A DNA stretch of 64,000 nt, from contig DATNNZ010000051.1 of the NCBI GenBank assembly GCA_035601575.1, forward strand, positions 1 through 64,000. The letters are read 5' to 3'. Position 1 is the stretch's first letter. Every line of letters starts with the position of its first letter. The position numbers and the translations under genes were made by a program. Source of the stretch: DASTDH01 sp035601575. GTDB taxonomy: Bacteria; Verrucomicrobiota; Verrucomicrobiia; Chthoniobacterales; JAFAMB01. The notes under the pieces are model-generated. The model did not search any database and was not told the origin of the DNA. It saw nothing but the letters and a program-made list of their open reading frames with translations. Below are positions 8,843 to 17,951 of the stretch, piece by piece.

Positions 8843-9643
8843 TTATTGCGCCGCCACTTTTTTCGTCTTGGCTTTTCGCGGCGGTTGGGTCGGGGAACTG
8901 CCGGGGGTCGGCGACGACTTTGGCCGGTTCATGGCAATGAGCTGACTGACAGTCACAAATTTAAAGCCTTTTGCTGCCAACGCGTCGAGAGTAGCCGGCA
9001 TCGAATCGACCGTCTGCTTGTGAATGTCATGCGAAAGAATAATCGCTCCGGGACGAGCGCCCGCCAAAATACGCTGTTGAATAACCGAAGCACCCGGCCG
9101 CTTCCAATCAAACGGATCGACCGACCATAGAATAACGCTCAAGCCAAACTGATTTTCGATCCACTCTTTCTGGCGACCGGTAATCGATCCATAAGGCGGA
9201 CGGAGCAGCTTGGGCGTATAGCCGGAAGCATTCGTGATAGCGTTCTGCGTTTTCGTAATTTCTTCGGTAACCCGGTCATCCGGAAGCTTGGCGAGCTGCG
9301 GGTGAGTCCAAGAGTGATTCCCGATCTCATGCCCGTCGGCCAAAATGCGTTTCACAATTTCCGGATTCCGCTCCGCATTCTGGCCAATCATGAAGAAAGT
9401 GGCCTTAATGTTCCTTTGTTTAAGAATATCCAGGAGCCGTGGTGTTGTTTCTGGACTGGGTCCGTCGTCGAAAGTCATCGCGATGTAGGGACCATCGACA
9501 TTGGCCTGGAAGTACGTAGCCGGTTTCAAGCCGGTCGGAGCGGGAGAACTGGCTGGTGACGGAGTGGGCCCTGCCGAGTCTTCCGCGCGAAGCAATGGGG
9601 CAATGCCGACGATGATCAAAAAAAGTCCGAGATGAAAGCGCAT
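8843..9643 (-). CDS. Polysaccharide deacetylase, secreted
   Basis: This is a NodB-homology (carbohydrate esterase 4) deacetylase that removes N- or O-acetyl groups from a glycan, for example peptidoglycan or an exopolysaccharide. Residues 1-20 form a signal peptide and a Pro/Ser/Thr-rich linker follows. D59 and D60 (TFDDGPS) with H110 and H114 (NHSWTH) are the expected metal ligands and catalytic base, and RPPYGS at 148-153 is the third motif. The basic tail (RKAKTKK) is unusual. The length is 266 aa. It starts 4 bp after mtnP, suggesting an operon. The substrate cannot be told from sequence. Confidence 0.92.
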   Translation of the reverse strand: MRFHLGLFLIIVGIAPLLRAEDSAGPTPSPASSPAPTGLKPATYFQANVDGPYIAMTFDDGPSPETTPRLLDILKQRNIKATFFMIGQNAERNPEIVKRILADGHEIGNHSWTHPQLAKLPDDRVTEEITKTQNAITNASGYTPKLLRPPYGSITGRQKEWIENQFGLSVILWSVDPFDWKRPGASVIQQRILAGARPGAIILSHDIHKQTVDSMPATLDALAAKGFKFVTVSQLIAMNRPKSSPTPGSSPTQPPRKAKTKKVAAQ

Positions 9644-9647
9644 GAGA

Positions 9648-10523
9648 TTAAAGAAAACGTTTGAGAATGACCTCTAACTTTTTAACCGTCAATTCCGGCC
9701 AAAGTTTCCGATCGGTTACCAACGCGGAATCGAGTGCTCGGTGTTCCGGCCAAGTCGGCTCGGTCGGAATTCTCGCGATGATGTTTGGTAGTATCCGACG
9801 GGCTGCGGCAGCATTTGCCAACAAATGTCCGATGACGATCTCTGCGGTCACCGGTTCGTCATCCACTTTCCAGCAGTCGTAATCGGTTATGAAACAAAGG
9901 GAAGCAAACGAAATCTCCGCCTCTCGCGAAAGCTTTGCTTCCGGTGAGTTGGTCATCCCAATCACATCGAATCCCATTCGCCGATGAAAGTCCGATTCCG
10001 CCCGCGTTGAAAAAGCGGGACCATCCATGTTGACGTAGGTCCCGCCGTTATGGACCGGGTACCCAAGTGCGGTTGCTTCTTCCGCGGCGATCGTGCGAAG
10101 CGCATGACTAACCGGATCGGCCAATGCCACATGAGCGACGATTCCTTCTCCAAAGAAAGTCGCATTAGCTCTCAGGCTCGTCCGATCAAAAAATTGGTCC
10201 GGCAGAACGATATCTCGAGGGCGATATTGCTCTTGCAAGCTACCAACCGCGCCAATGCTGATGATCCACCGCACGTTCAGTGATCGAAGAGCAAAGATAT
10301 TGGCTCGATGATTTAGTTCCGTCGGCAAAATCCGGTGCCCTCGAGCGTGGCGCGGGAGAAAGAATATCGGCCGCTCATGGATGGTTCCACCGATAATAGC
10401 GTCAGAAGGGCTTCCGAACGGTGTTTCGATCAGAATTTCCTTTGGGGAGGCGAAACCTTCGATCTGGTAAAGGCCGCTCCCGCCGATAACGCCGATCGCG
10501 GCTGGTTGGTCATTCATGGACAA
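9648..10523 (-). CDS. mtnP: S-methyl-5'-thioadenosine phosphorylase
   Basis: MtnP splits methylthioadenosine, a by-product of polyamine and other SAM-dependent reactions, into adenine and methylthioribose 1-phosphate, feeding methionine salvage. The phosphate-binding GVIGGSGLY is near the N-terminus, followed by RHARGHRILPTELNHRAN and the substrate segment MTNSPEAKLSREAEI. The length of 291 aa fits the MTAP family. Closely related purine nucleoside phosphorylases share the fold, so inosine or guanosine specificity cannot be fully excluded. It begins 10 bp after the thioredoxin-like gene and ends 4 bp before the deacetylase gene. Confidence 0.93.
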   Translation of the reverse strand: MSMNDQPAAIGVIGGSGLYQIEGFASPKEILIETPFGSPSDAIIGGTIHERPIFFLPRHARGHRILPTELNHRANIFALRSLNVRWIISIGAVGSLQEQYRPRDIVLPDQFFDRTSLRANATFFGEGIVAHVALADPVSHALRTIAAEEATALGYPVHNGGTYVNMDGPAFSTRAESDFHRRMGFDVIGMTNSPEAKLSREAEISFASLCFITDYDCWKVDDEPVTAEIVIGHLLANAAAARRILPNIIARIPTEPTWPEHRALDSALVTDRKLWPELTVKKLEVILKRFL

Positions 10524-10533
10524 TCGATAAGAT

Positions 10534-11598
10534 TCAGGGAGTCTGGACGATCCGCGATGCCTTTAGCAGCCTTTGCACGGTATCATCAATCGTTGAGATG
10601 TCGGCTGAAGTTGTCTCGACGATTCCGTCCTTGTTTATTATCCAGATCTCCGGAATTTGGTGAACGCTATATTGCACCGCGTAGGTATTGTTCCAACCTT
10701 TGCCATCATAGTAGATCGGCCAATTGATTGATTTTTTAACCAGAAAACTTGCCATCGCCTCGCGATCGCGGTCGAGAGAAATTCCGATTACAACCAAGCC
10801 GGACGCCCGGTAGCTTTGATTGAGTTTCTTAATCTCGGGCAACTCACGGATGCAATCCGGGCACCACGAGGCCCAAAAGTCGATGAGTACGACCTTTCCG
10901 CGGAGCTGTGCCAGATCGATTGCTCTTCCGTCAGTTGCGGTAAAATGCAAGTCGAGCGACTTGCCCAAAAGTTCCGCTTTGGCTAGCCGTGCGCGCGCGG
11001 CTTCTGCCAGCGGTTGATCGGAATCATGGCTCAGTTCCTCCAAGAAGGATTTTGCCTTTTGCGCATCGACGCGATAGAGCAGATTCGCGCGAGCAATTTG
11101 GAGAGAAAGCTTTTTTGGATCCGCCGGGTTTTCTTTCAAGTAATCGCAGATCTGTTGTTCCAAATGCGGGGCCGACTCATTGGTAATTAAATCATCGTTA
11201 TTAAGTCGCTGATGAATCAAACGAACGGTCATCTGCTGCCGTAACGATTCCGGCAGCGAATGGGTAGCGATAAAACTGCGCGTTTCTTTTTCCAACTGAT
11301 CGAGCAAATCCCTGCGTTCGGTAGGGGAACCTGAAAACTCGGCGCTTTCCAGTTCCCATTCGAGCGCGGCGCCAGCGTGAGGATTGTTCGGATATCTCTG
11401 TACGTAAGCTCGGGCAGCGTTGAAGAGGTCACGGTCTCGCTGGGCATAAAACTCGACTGCGTTTTCCCCAGCGGCCGGTTGATCCTCAGAGCGTTTTTCA
11501 AGTTGAACGAGCTTTGTCCAATCTGTTTCGACCGAGTCCTGGCCGGGAGCGGCAGGGCCGAACGCTAAGATGATCAACGCCAATCCAAAAGTGCGCAT
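10534..11598 (-). CDS. TlpA/ResA-type thioredoxin-fold protein
   Basis: This is an exported thiol-disulfide oxidoreductase of 354 aa. A signal peptide covers about residues 1-19. Residues 20 to about 210 form a helical repeat-like region of unknown role. The C-terminal AhpC-TSA/Redoxin domain holds the active site WCPDC near residue 245 in VLIDFWASWCPDC, followed by VVIGISLDRDREA. The likely role is reducing periplasmic disulfides, as in cytochrome maturation or redox homeostasis. It sits 31 bp after the DMT transporter gene and 10 bp before mtnP on the same strand. Confidence 0.85.
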   Translation of the reverse strand: MRTFGLALIILAFGPAAPGQDSVETDWTKLVQLEKRSEDQPAAGENAVEFYAQRDRDLFNAARAYVQRYPNNPHAGAALEWELESAEFSGSPTERRDLLDQLEKETRSFIATHSLPESLRQQMTVRLIHQRLNNDDLITNESAPHLEQQICDYLKENPADPKKLSLQIARANLLYRVDAQKAKSFLEELSHDSDQPLAEAARARLAKAELLGKSLDLHFTATDGRAIDLAQLRGKVVLIDFWASWCPDCIRELPEIKKLNQSYRASGLVVIGISLDRDREAMASFLVKKSINWPIYYDGKGWNNTYAVQYSVHQIPEIWIINKDGIVETTSADISTIDDTVQRLLKASRIVQTP

Positions 11599-11629
11599 CG
11601 GATAAGCTCGTTCCTCCTTGCCAGAACAG

Positions 11630-12685
11630 TCAAGAACTTGGTTTTTGAATTCCGGCGGGAGTCGTTCTGACCTCCGCTACCGGAGGTATCGCTTTGCGGC
11701 TGCGGATTTGCAGCAGGAGATTGGCAAGCAAGATGAGTCCGCCACCGGACACAACGGTTAACGAGAACCGTTCGTTAGCGTAATCAATGTGAGCCAGCAC
11801 GCTGAGCTGAGCCGGTAGAAAGAGAGCGAACACCGTCGTAAACAGCGGCTCAGTCGTATACACGATGCCTGCTTCCGTTGAGTTAATCGCCGGCTGGCAA
11901 TGGTTCATGAGATTAAAGGCAAGCAGCGTACAGAAAAATACGAGTAAGAAGGTGAGGAAGATTTTCGGAAACGAATCAATCGCAGTTGCGTAATTCATTC
12001 GCTCGGGCCGGGTACAAAGTGCGGCCAAACCGAAGATCAAGCCCATCGACAGAAACATTGTTGTCGAGACCATGCGAGTTCGATTCGGGCGAAAGACCGG
12101 TCTTTCCAACCAGAGGATTTGGAAGGTGAAGAACACTGCGCTAACGAGAGTCTCTAATTCACCTCGGCCAATTCGGAACGTACTCCAATCCATATTGGCC
12201 AGAATCCCGATGCCGGTAACCACCATGAAAATGGCCAATAGATCGCGGAATCCGGGTGCCGTCCGGTTGCGTGAGAAATGATAGAGCGGCAGAAGGATGC
12301 AATAGGCTTGGGCAAGGAATGCGGATATCGATGCGGAAGTGTAGGCGAGGCCATCCATTTGAAAGAGCATTCCTGCTCCGCCGCAGAGTCCGAGACCCAC
12401 TCCCTGGATAACTTCGCGTTCGCGAAGGCTACGGAGTTCCCTCCAGCCGAAAGGTAGCATTAGCAGGCCGGCGAGAAGAAAACGAATACTTCCTTGAAGG
12501 CTGACGACGAACCAGCTTGAGGCTGCAGGCATTGATTGTAAGTACAGCAACGTCAAAGCCTTGCTGACCGGGAAACTGATACCCCAAAACAGACATGCCA
12601 AAACCAAAAGCAGAATGGCCTTTCGGTGATTCAATCCGGCGGCATCCAGCCTGGTTGCCGCGGCAATATCGCTAACCTGAGCCAT
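11630..12685 (-). CDS. EamA/DMT-superfamily transporter
   Basis: This is an inner-membrane permease of the drug/metabolite transporter superfamily, 351 aa. The ten hydrophobic segments form two EamA repeats, the first opening with AILLLVLACLFWGISFPVSK and the second containing the conserved ITSTEAGIVYTTEPLFT-like block (here INSTEAGIVYTTEPLF). Short hydrophilic tails flank the core. The substrate is unknown; relatives export amino acids, nucleosides or drugs. It is the first gene of the minus-strand run that continues with the thioredoxin-like protein and mtnP. Confidence 0.88.
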   Translation of the reverse strand: MAQVSDIAAATRLDAAGLNHRKAILLLVLACLFWGISFPVSKALTLLYLQSMPAASSWFVVSLQGSIRFLLAGLLMLPFGWRELRSLREREVIQGVGLGLCGGAGMLFQMDGLAYTSASISAFLAQAYCILLPLYHFSRNRTAPGFRDLLAIFMVVTGIGILANMDWSTFRIGRGELETLVSAVFFTFQILWLERPVFRPNRTRMVSTTMFLSMGLIFGLAALCTRPERMNYATAIDSFPKIFLTFLLVFFCTLLAFNLMNHCQPAINSTEAGIVYTTEPLFTTVFALFLPAQLSVLAHIDYANERFSLTVVSGGGLILLANLLLQIRSRKAIPPVAEVRTTPAGIQKPSS

Positions 12686-12774
12686 CGTGGACCGGCACAG
12701 AACGAGATGAACCGTTCCTGGTCAAGAGGAGGATTCGGCGAAGTTGCGCGACCCATGAGACCCATTGAGGCAAT

Positions 12775-13854
12775 TCACAACCCCAGCGACAACTGATTCT
12801 TCTCCACTCGCCGGAAGGCGTCACAACTCAAGTGTAGATCTCGTTCATTTAACCCAAATCTTCGGCTGGCGACCTCAAACAGCCGTCGAATCTGTTCGGC
12901 CAGTAACCCTTCGCCGCGCATCCGTTGGCCAAACTGAGGGGAATTTAGCTTTCCATTGCGCATCGAGCGAATTCGTCCAAGCACCGCATCAGCCCGGTCG
13001 GGGAAATGCGATCTGAGCCACGCGGGGAAAATTTCGGAAACTGCAAAGGGCAGTCGCACAATAGTATAGTGCGCGCAGCGAGCGCCAGCCTCGGCCGCAG
13101 CTTCAATGATGCGTGGAATCTCATGGTCGTTAAGGCCGGGAATGATGGGCGCAACGTTCACGCCGACGGGAATATCGGCTTGCGCGAGCTCGCGCACAGC
13201 AGCCAGCCGGGCACGGGGAGTCGAAGCTCTTGGCTCCAGTTTTGCGGCGAGATCTGCCTCGAGCGTAGTGATGGATAAGGTAACAATTGCCGCGCGGTGG
13301 CGGGCGAGGCATTGCAGGAGGTCAATGTCACGCGTTACCAGAAAGTTTTTGGTTACGATCGCGACCGGATTGCGAAACTCGGCCAAGACCTCTAAACACG
13401 ACCTTGTCAATCTGAGCTTCCGTTCAATCGGCTGGTAACAGTCAGTCACCCCGCTCAGCACCACAACCTGGGGTCTCCAATTCCGGTTGCTCAGTTCGGC
13501 GCGAAGCAGCGGTCCCGCTTTCAGCTTCACGAGGATCTTAGATTCGAAATCCAGTCCCGCCGAAAACCCGAGGTATTCGTGGGTGGGTCTTGCATAACAG
13601 TAGGCGCAGCCATGCTCGCATCCGCGGTACGGGTTCACGCTCGTCTCGAAGCCAACATCGGGACTGTTGTTTCGGGATATGATCGACTGGGTGTCGTCAT
13701 GGAAGAATTCGGTTGGTACCGGGCGGGCATCCTCCACAGCGCTGAATTCATCCTGCTCGTAATGTAGAGCCGTAAACCGATCGGTCGGATTTATGGTGGC
13801 TCCGCGACCGCGAGGTCCAGGCCGGTTTGGGGAATGGTCGGCACCGAAGCTCAT
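12775..13854 (-). CDS. Radical SAM protein, PA0069/SplB-like
   Basis: This is a [4Fe-4S] radical SAM enzyme of 359 aa. The cluster motif C79-x3-C83-x2-C86 lies in NPYRGCEHGCAYCYA, as in the PA0069/Rv2578c family related to spore photoproduct lyase. A TIM-barrel core follows, including VLSGVTDCYQPIE. Spore photoproduct lyase relatives repair UV lesions, but the function of this branch has not been established to my knowledge. A LexA-like palindrome lies 27 bp upstream of the start, which supports a DNA-damage role. It has no close operon partner downstream. Confidence 0.88.
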   Translation of the reverse strand: MSFGADHSPNRPGPRGRGATINPTDRFTALHYEQDEFSAVEDARPVPTEFFHDDTQSIISRNNSPDVGFETSVNPYRGCEHGCAYCYARPTHEYLGFSAGLDFESKILVKLKAGPLLRAELSNRNWRPQVVVLSGVTDCYQPIERKLRLTRSCLEVLAEFRNPVAIVTKNFLVTRDIDLLQCLARHRAAIVTLSITTLEADLAAKLEPRASTPRARLAAVRELAQADIPVGVNVAPIIPGLNDHEIPRIIEAAAEAGARCAHYTIVRLPFAVSEIFPAWLRSHFPDRADAVLGRIRSMRNGKLNSPQFGQRMRGEGLLAEQIRRLFEVASRRFGLNERDLHLSCDAFRRVEKNQLSLGL

Positions 13855-13881
13855 GGGGGAAGGATGGACCGAGAATGGATT

Positions 13882-13897
13882 ATGTTCAAGTGAACAT
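13882..13897 (-). promoter_or_regulatory. Candidate LexA box (TGTTC-N4-GAACA)
   Basis: ATGTTCAAGTGAACAT is a perfect 7+7 bp dyad around a 2-bp centre and contains TGTTC-AAGT-GAACA. It ends 27 bp upstream of the radical SAM start codon, where a repressor would block transcription. I recall TGTTC-N4-GAACA as the LexA motif described for Verrucomicrobia. I found no second copy in the window. The LexA assignment is inference from the motif and the repair-like target gene. Confidence 0.6.
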
Positions 13898-14069
13898 GTT
13901 TAGTTTCGCAAAAGTAGCCACATCCCAAGGCCCGCTGTCGCTAGGCGACAGCTTTGCGGTGGGTCCCGGCTCAAACAGGCGCTCGAGGCGCTAGGCGTCT
14001 TTGAACCCGACTTTCTTGGATCTTTTAAGCCGGCAGTGCAGCTCCCTGAGGCAGGAGCATCAGGCTGCG
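13898..14069. other. Intergenic region with a short hairpin
   Basis: This stretch lies between the radical SAM promoter and the end of the DUF1460 gene. It holds an 8-bp stem hairpin (GCTGTCGC-TAG-GCGACAGC, 13934-13952) without a clear T-run on either side. No gene was recognised. Confidence 0.5.
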
Positions 14070-14984
14070 TCAATTCTCTGCTACCCTGGATGAACCAGCG
14101 GGCGATACATCCAAGGGTCGTACGACCATGATGCCGGCAAATCTATGATATCGATAGACGTATTGGTGGATCGGAACATCGATGACGACGCGCCGCGCAT
14201 CCTTTGATGCGTGCATAAAATGAACGACTCCAACGCCGTCACGATAAGCCAGCCCGACATGCTCGGTGAAACCCTCCGGTCCCCGACCAGTAATGCAGAT
14301 CACGTCACCGCTACGAATCTTTGATTCACTCTGCGAGACTCGCTCACGCGGGATGTGGTAGATCGTGCGAGAGGCAATGCGCTGTTCGATTGCGGCGATT
14401 TGCGGCACCAGGGCAACATTGTGACGCATATACCGGGACTCACGCCAATGGTGGCTCATTTCGGTGAGGTAGCGTCCGCGCATGGGCACGCCCCCGAGTG
14501 CGACGGACAAATTCTTGACCAGTCCGCGTCGCTCATTGTCGTAAATCCAGTCCTCAAGAAAATGCAGGCGGGATGTGTAGCTACCGTCGCAGCGGCCACC
14601 ACGGTAACGGTCCAGTTCGATCATCCCGAGTAAGTCACTTGGGGTGTAGTTGCCACTCTTCATTTCCAACATTCGAGCGAACCCGACGGAGATTTCGAAA
14701 AACGTCCAACAGTCAAGCCCGTCCATGTCCACCGATGGCGCCTCGATATGGTCGTCGATTTCCAAGGTATAATTCAGGTAGTGAGTTCCTAGAAAGCTCT
14801 TTGCTACCGCAATGATTCGTTCGCCGAGAGGCAATGCGCGCCAGTTTTGGCGTTCTGCCTCTGCTGCCAGGGCGTAAAACCGTGATTGGCCGCGGAACAG
14901 GGTCGACAAAGGCAAGCTGCTAGCCTTAGCTGTCAACCCGATCGAAAACGACAGAAGGGCTATCAAAAGGACCGGCGAACGCAT
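14070..14984 (-). CDS. DUF1460 (N-acetylmuramoyl amidase-like) protein
   Basis: This is an exported protein of the DUF1460 family, which has an NlpC/P60-like cysteine hydrolase fold. The ATG at 14984 starts a signal peptide of about 20 residues (MRSPVLLIALLSF); the longer frame to 15095 would place basic residues before it and is less likely. The family core includes GTHYLNYTLE, then the DGLDCWTFFE block with the candidate catalytic cysteine, and later a GDVICITGRGPEGFTEHVGL block with a conserved histidine. Related proteins cleave peptidoglycan peptides, so cell-wall turnover is plausible but unproven. It is monocistronic here. Confidence 0.8.
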   Translation of the reverse strand: MRSPVLLIALLSFSIGLTAKASSLPLSTLFRGQSRFYALAAEAERQNWRALPLGERIIAVAKSFLGTHYLNYTLEIDDHIEAPSVDMDGLDCWTFFEISVGFARMLEMKSGNYTPSDLLGMIELDRYRGGRCDGSYTSRLHFLEDWIYDNERRGLVKNLSVALGGVPMRGRYLTEMSHHWRESRYMRHNVALVPQIAAIEQRIASRTIYHIPRERVSQSESKIRSGDVICITGRGPEGFTEHVGLAYRDGVGVVHFMHASKDARRVVIDVPIHQYVYRYHRFAGIMVVRPLDVSPAGSSRVAEN

Positions 14985-15348
14985 CTTACTATTTTGCAAT
15001 ATTCGGTCGAATGAGCCAGCAGATTTACTACATGGCCGAAATAGTCGGTAGCGGAACGCCGGGAACGCCGACTTGCCCGACGACTTGTCCGCCAAAGCTT
15101 TAGCGAAGGTGGAAGCTTCCGGAGTTTCGAACGACGGGCGAAGTCGGGGAACGCCCCGAACTCAATCTGAGCGATTAGTGATTCGGAAAGCCGGCAAACT
15201 CGGAATTTTGATGGAGAAAGAAAAACGAACCTACGTACTGGTTGCAGGCTGCCAATCCGTTACCGGCGCTACCGGCGTTCTCGGCGATGCCGGCGTTATC
15301 CTGCTGGCTCCTGGCTTCTAAATTCTGGATTCTGATTTACCTTCCCGC
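14985..15348. other. Intergenic region without a supported gene
   Basis: This stretch of 364 bp lies between the divergent DUF1460 and yqeY genes and must carry both promoters, though no convincing -35/-10 pair was found. At 15261-15297 four CCGGCG-like units recur with an exact 9-bp period. They sit in a short open frame whose translation (GATGVLGDAGVI) looks collagen-like only by chance. Confidence 0.5.
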
Positions 15349-15801
15349 ATGACGCTCCAAGAAAAGATCGATTCGGATCTAAAAGAGGCGATGAAGGCTA
15401 AAGAGGCAGAACGGTTATCCGTACTCCGTATGGTTAAATCGGCGATGATGAACGTTGCTATCGAAAAACATGGCGCCGGAGGTAAGTTAGCGGATTCTGA
15501 CGCGATCGCCGTCCTCCGGAAACAAGTGAAACAGAGGCAGGATTCGGTGGCTGGATTTGAAAAAGGAGGTCGTCCGGAACTAGCGGAAAAGGAGCGGAGA
15601 GAGATTGGAATTCTTTCGAGTTATTTACCGCAGCCGTTGACGGCTGAAGAGGTAGCCAGCATTGTGCAGATAGCGATTGCGGAGTCCGGTGCATCGTCCA
15701 AGGCGCAAATGGGCCAGGTTATGAAGATCGTGAACGAGAAAGCGGCTGGACGAGCGGATGGCAGAACTTTAAGTGAGGCGGTCCAAAAGGCGTTAGGTTA
15801 A
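15349..15801 (+). CDS. GatB/YqeY domain protein
   Basis: This is a small cytosolic protein of 150 aa, entirely of the YqeY type: a helical N-terminal half (LQEKIDSDLKEAMKAKE, then LRMVKSAM) and a C-terminal tail domain (AQMGQVMKIVNEKAAGRADG) like the one that contacts tRNA in the amidotransferase subunit GatB. Its cellular role is not established; a link with tRNA-dependent amidation is suggested by homology only. It precedes ispD by 77 bp on the same strand. Confidence 0.93.
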   Translation: MTLQEKIDSDLKEAMKAKEAERLSVLRMVKSAMMNVAIEKHGAGGKLADSDAIAVLRKQVKQRQDSVAGFEKGGRPELAEKERREIGILSSYLPQPLTAEEVASIVQIAIAESGASSKAQMGQVMKIVNEKAAGRADGRTLSEAVQKALG

Positions 15802-15878
15802 CTGTTATTTCTCTCGAATGATTCACGAATATCCGGTTCGATCCAACGCTCTCTGAACCAAGGAAGGGTTGGCACGTC

Positions 15879-16565
15879 ATGACATCTGCGATCGTCGTTG
15901 CCGCTGGGACTAGCCAGCGGATGGGATTTGATAAGCTGACAGCCAAATTGGCCGGATGCCCGGTTTTTATTCGTACCCTCCAACGATTCGAAATTTGTTC
16001 GGATGTGAAAGAAATTATCCTGGTAGTTCACCCCGACCGCTTGAAGCAATTCGGCTCATTGGTTGCCGATTTTGGTTTAAGCAAAGTCAATCGAGTGGTC
16101 GCGGGCGGGGAGCAGCGCTATCTTTCGGTGGCTGCTGGTCTGCAGGCAACAAGCCCGGCCGTCGACCTAATTGCGGTTCACGACGGTGCGCGACCGCTCA
16201 TTTCGCCAGATGTGATCGCGCTGGCCATTCGGGAAGCTAGTGCGTGTGGCGCGGTCTCGGTGGCGGCGCCAATCGTCGAAACGCTCAAGCGGGCTGACGA
16301 AGAACAGCGAGTCGTCGGAAGCGTGGAGAGGGTCGGTTTGTGGACGATGCAAACCCCACAAGTCTTTCGGCGCGAATGGCTGATTCGAGCGTATGAGGCG
16401 GTGCTGGCCGGCGGCATCCCAGTGACCGATGAGGTTTCCGCTATCCAAACAGCAGGTTTTCCAGTGAAGCTATTGACGAATCCAGGTTGGAATCTAAAGA
16501 TAACCTACCCAAGAGACCTAGATTTGGCGCAAATCTTGTTCAATTTGGAATCTAGTAATGTGTGA
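15879..16565 (+). CDS. ispD: 2-C-methyl-D-erythritol 4-phosphate cytidylyltransferase
   Basis: IspD couples CTP to methylerythritol 4-phosphate, the third step of the MEP pathway. The nucleotide-binding loop VVAAGTSQRMG is at residues 6-16, followed by VHDGARPL, VAAPIVETLK and the C-terminal VTDEVSAIQ...NLKITYPRDL. The length of 228 aa is typical for a monofunctional enzyme; no IspF domain is fused. An AAGGAAGGG stretch about 10 bases upstream supports the start at 15879. It is separate from dxr and ispG, which lie at the left of the window. Confidence 0.96.
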   Translation: MTSAIVVAAGTSQRMGFDKLTAKLAGCPVFIRTLQRFEICSDVKEIILVVHPDRLKQFGSLVADFGLSKVNRVVAGGEQRYLSVAAGLQATSPAVDLIAVHDGARPLISPDVIALAIREASACGAVSVAAPIVETLKRADEEQRVVGSVERVGLWTMQTPQVFRREWLIRAYEAVLAGGIPVTDEVSAIQTAGFPVKLLTNPGWNLKITYPRDLDLAQILFNLESSNV

Positions 16566-16613
16566 TAAAAGGGTGGGACTGTTTTTACGTTCCCCCCACT
16601 CGGTGACCGTCTG

Positions 16614-17885
16614 ATGCTTTATCGAACCAGTAGACTGAAAAACGGGGTGCGGATCGCTACCTGCGAAATGCCGCAAATGAAAAGTGTCAGCGTTGGCGTT
16701 TGGGTCGGAGTCGGCGGTCGACACGAACCTGAGCAGCTCTGCGGCATCTCTCATTTTCTGGAGCACCTTTTGTTCAAAGGAACTGAGACGAGGTCTGCTC
16801 GCAATCTCACGGAGGCGATCGAAGGATTGGGTGGATTTATCAATGCTTTCACCACCGAAGATCACACCTGTTTCTATGCGAAAGCGGCCGCACCGCACCT
16901 TCCGGTTCTAGCGGAAGTTCTGATCGACATGTTCCGGAATTCTCTATTTGCGGAGACTGAGATCGAGCGTGAACGAGACGTTATTCGCGAAGAAATTCTG
17001 ATGTACCGGGATCAACCGGCCCAATTTTCGCAGGAGTTATTGAGCGAGGCGATTTGGCCTGCTCACGCCTTGGGTCGACCTTTGACTGGTTCGCTGGAGT
17101 CGATAGGGAGAATTCGACGACCGGAGTTGCTCGAATACGTACAGCGCAATTACAACGGCCGCAGCACGGTCGTTACGGTCGCCGGAAAGTGCCGGCATGA
17201 CGATGTAGTCGAAATGTTCGGGAGCGGCTTGGAAGACCTGCCGATCGGCGCAGCCCCGGAGTTTGATCCCTGGAATGGTTCGAAAAGGAACAAACGCCTG
17301 ATTGTAGCCACGGACGATACAGAACAGACCCATCTGGCGCTCGGCTATCATGCGATCAGTCGAACTGATGATCGACGGCATGCCTTGAAACTGCTCAGTG
17401 TCATTCTTGGCGAAAACATGAGTTCGCGATTGTTTCAACAACTGCGTGAGCGGTACGCTTTCTGTTATTCGATCAACAGCGGCACCTTGGTGTTGGAGGA
17501 CTCCGGTCTGGTGAGCATCTGCGTCGGGCTTGAATCAGTCAAACTGCGGCGGGCGTTGCGGGCGATTAATCGGGAGCTGGAAAAGTTCCGGGAACGGCCG
17601 CCGACCAAAAAAGAGCTGCGGCAAGCGCAGGAGTACACATTGGGGCAGAATGAGCTCAGCCTTGAGAGTACGACCAATCAGATAATGTGGATGGGTGAAT
17701 CGCTGATAGCCTACGATTACGTAATCGACCCGGAAGAGGTACAAACCAAGGTAAAGGGTGTTACTCCTGAGACAGTTCAATCCGTGGCTCGGCTGTGCTT
17801 TTGTCCTGAGCGTATGGGAATCGCGGTGGTAGGCGCGGTGAAAGAAGATAACGTCCAACGCTGGTTGTCGGAAAACGAGATGTGA
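16614..17885 (+). CDS. M16-family zinc peptidase
   Basis: This is a processing-peptidase-like protein of 423 aa. The inverted zinc motif HxxEH is present as H47-FL-E50-H51 in GISHFLEHLLFKGTE, and the distal glutamate lies in the RERDVIREEI segment near residue 127. The second, inactive M16 half follows (residues about 190-420, with ENMSSRLFQQLRE). It resembles the single-chain bacterial enzymes such as B. subtilis YmxG/PqqL-like proteins. It lacks an obvious signal peptide, so a cytosolic location is likely. The substrate is unknown. It lies between ispD and tig on the same strand. Confidence 0.92.
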   Translation: MLYRTSRLKNGVRIATCEMPQMKSVSVGVWVGVGGRHEPEQLCGISHFLEHLLFKGTETRSARNLTEAIEGLGGFINAFTTEDHTCFYAKAAAPHLPVLAEVLIDMFRNSLFAETEIERERDVIREEILMYRDQPAQFSQELLSEAIWPAHALGRPLTGSLESIGRIRRPELLEYVQRNYNGRSTVVTVAGKCRHDDVVEMFGSGLEDLPIGAAPEFDPWNGSKRNKRLIVATDDTEQTHLALGYHAISRTDDRRHALKLLSVILGENMSSRLFQQLRERYAFCYSINSGTLVLEDSGLVSICVGLESVKLRRALRAINRELEKFRERPPTKKELRQAQEYTLGQNELSLESTTNQIMWMGESLIAYDYVIDPEEVQTKVKGVTPETVQSVARLCFCPERMGIAVVGAVKEDNVQRWLSENEM

Positions 17886-17951
17886 GGACCCTAGGGACGC
17901 CGACTTGATGGCTAGGCCGAACCGGATTAGCGTCGGGTTTCTTCTGATCTC

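Noticed and set aside
13934..13952. GC-rich 8-bp hairpin as a terminator
   Set aside because: There is no T-run on either strand and the position is far from the end of DUF1460, so it is only noted.
15073..15321. 82-codon plus-strand frame before yqeY
   Set aside because: It overlaps the start region of the DUF1460 gene and its end translates a tandem repeat; no ribosome site.
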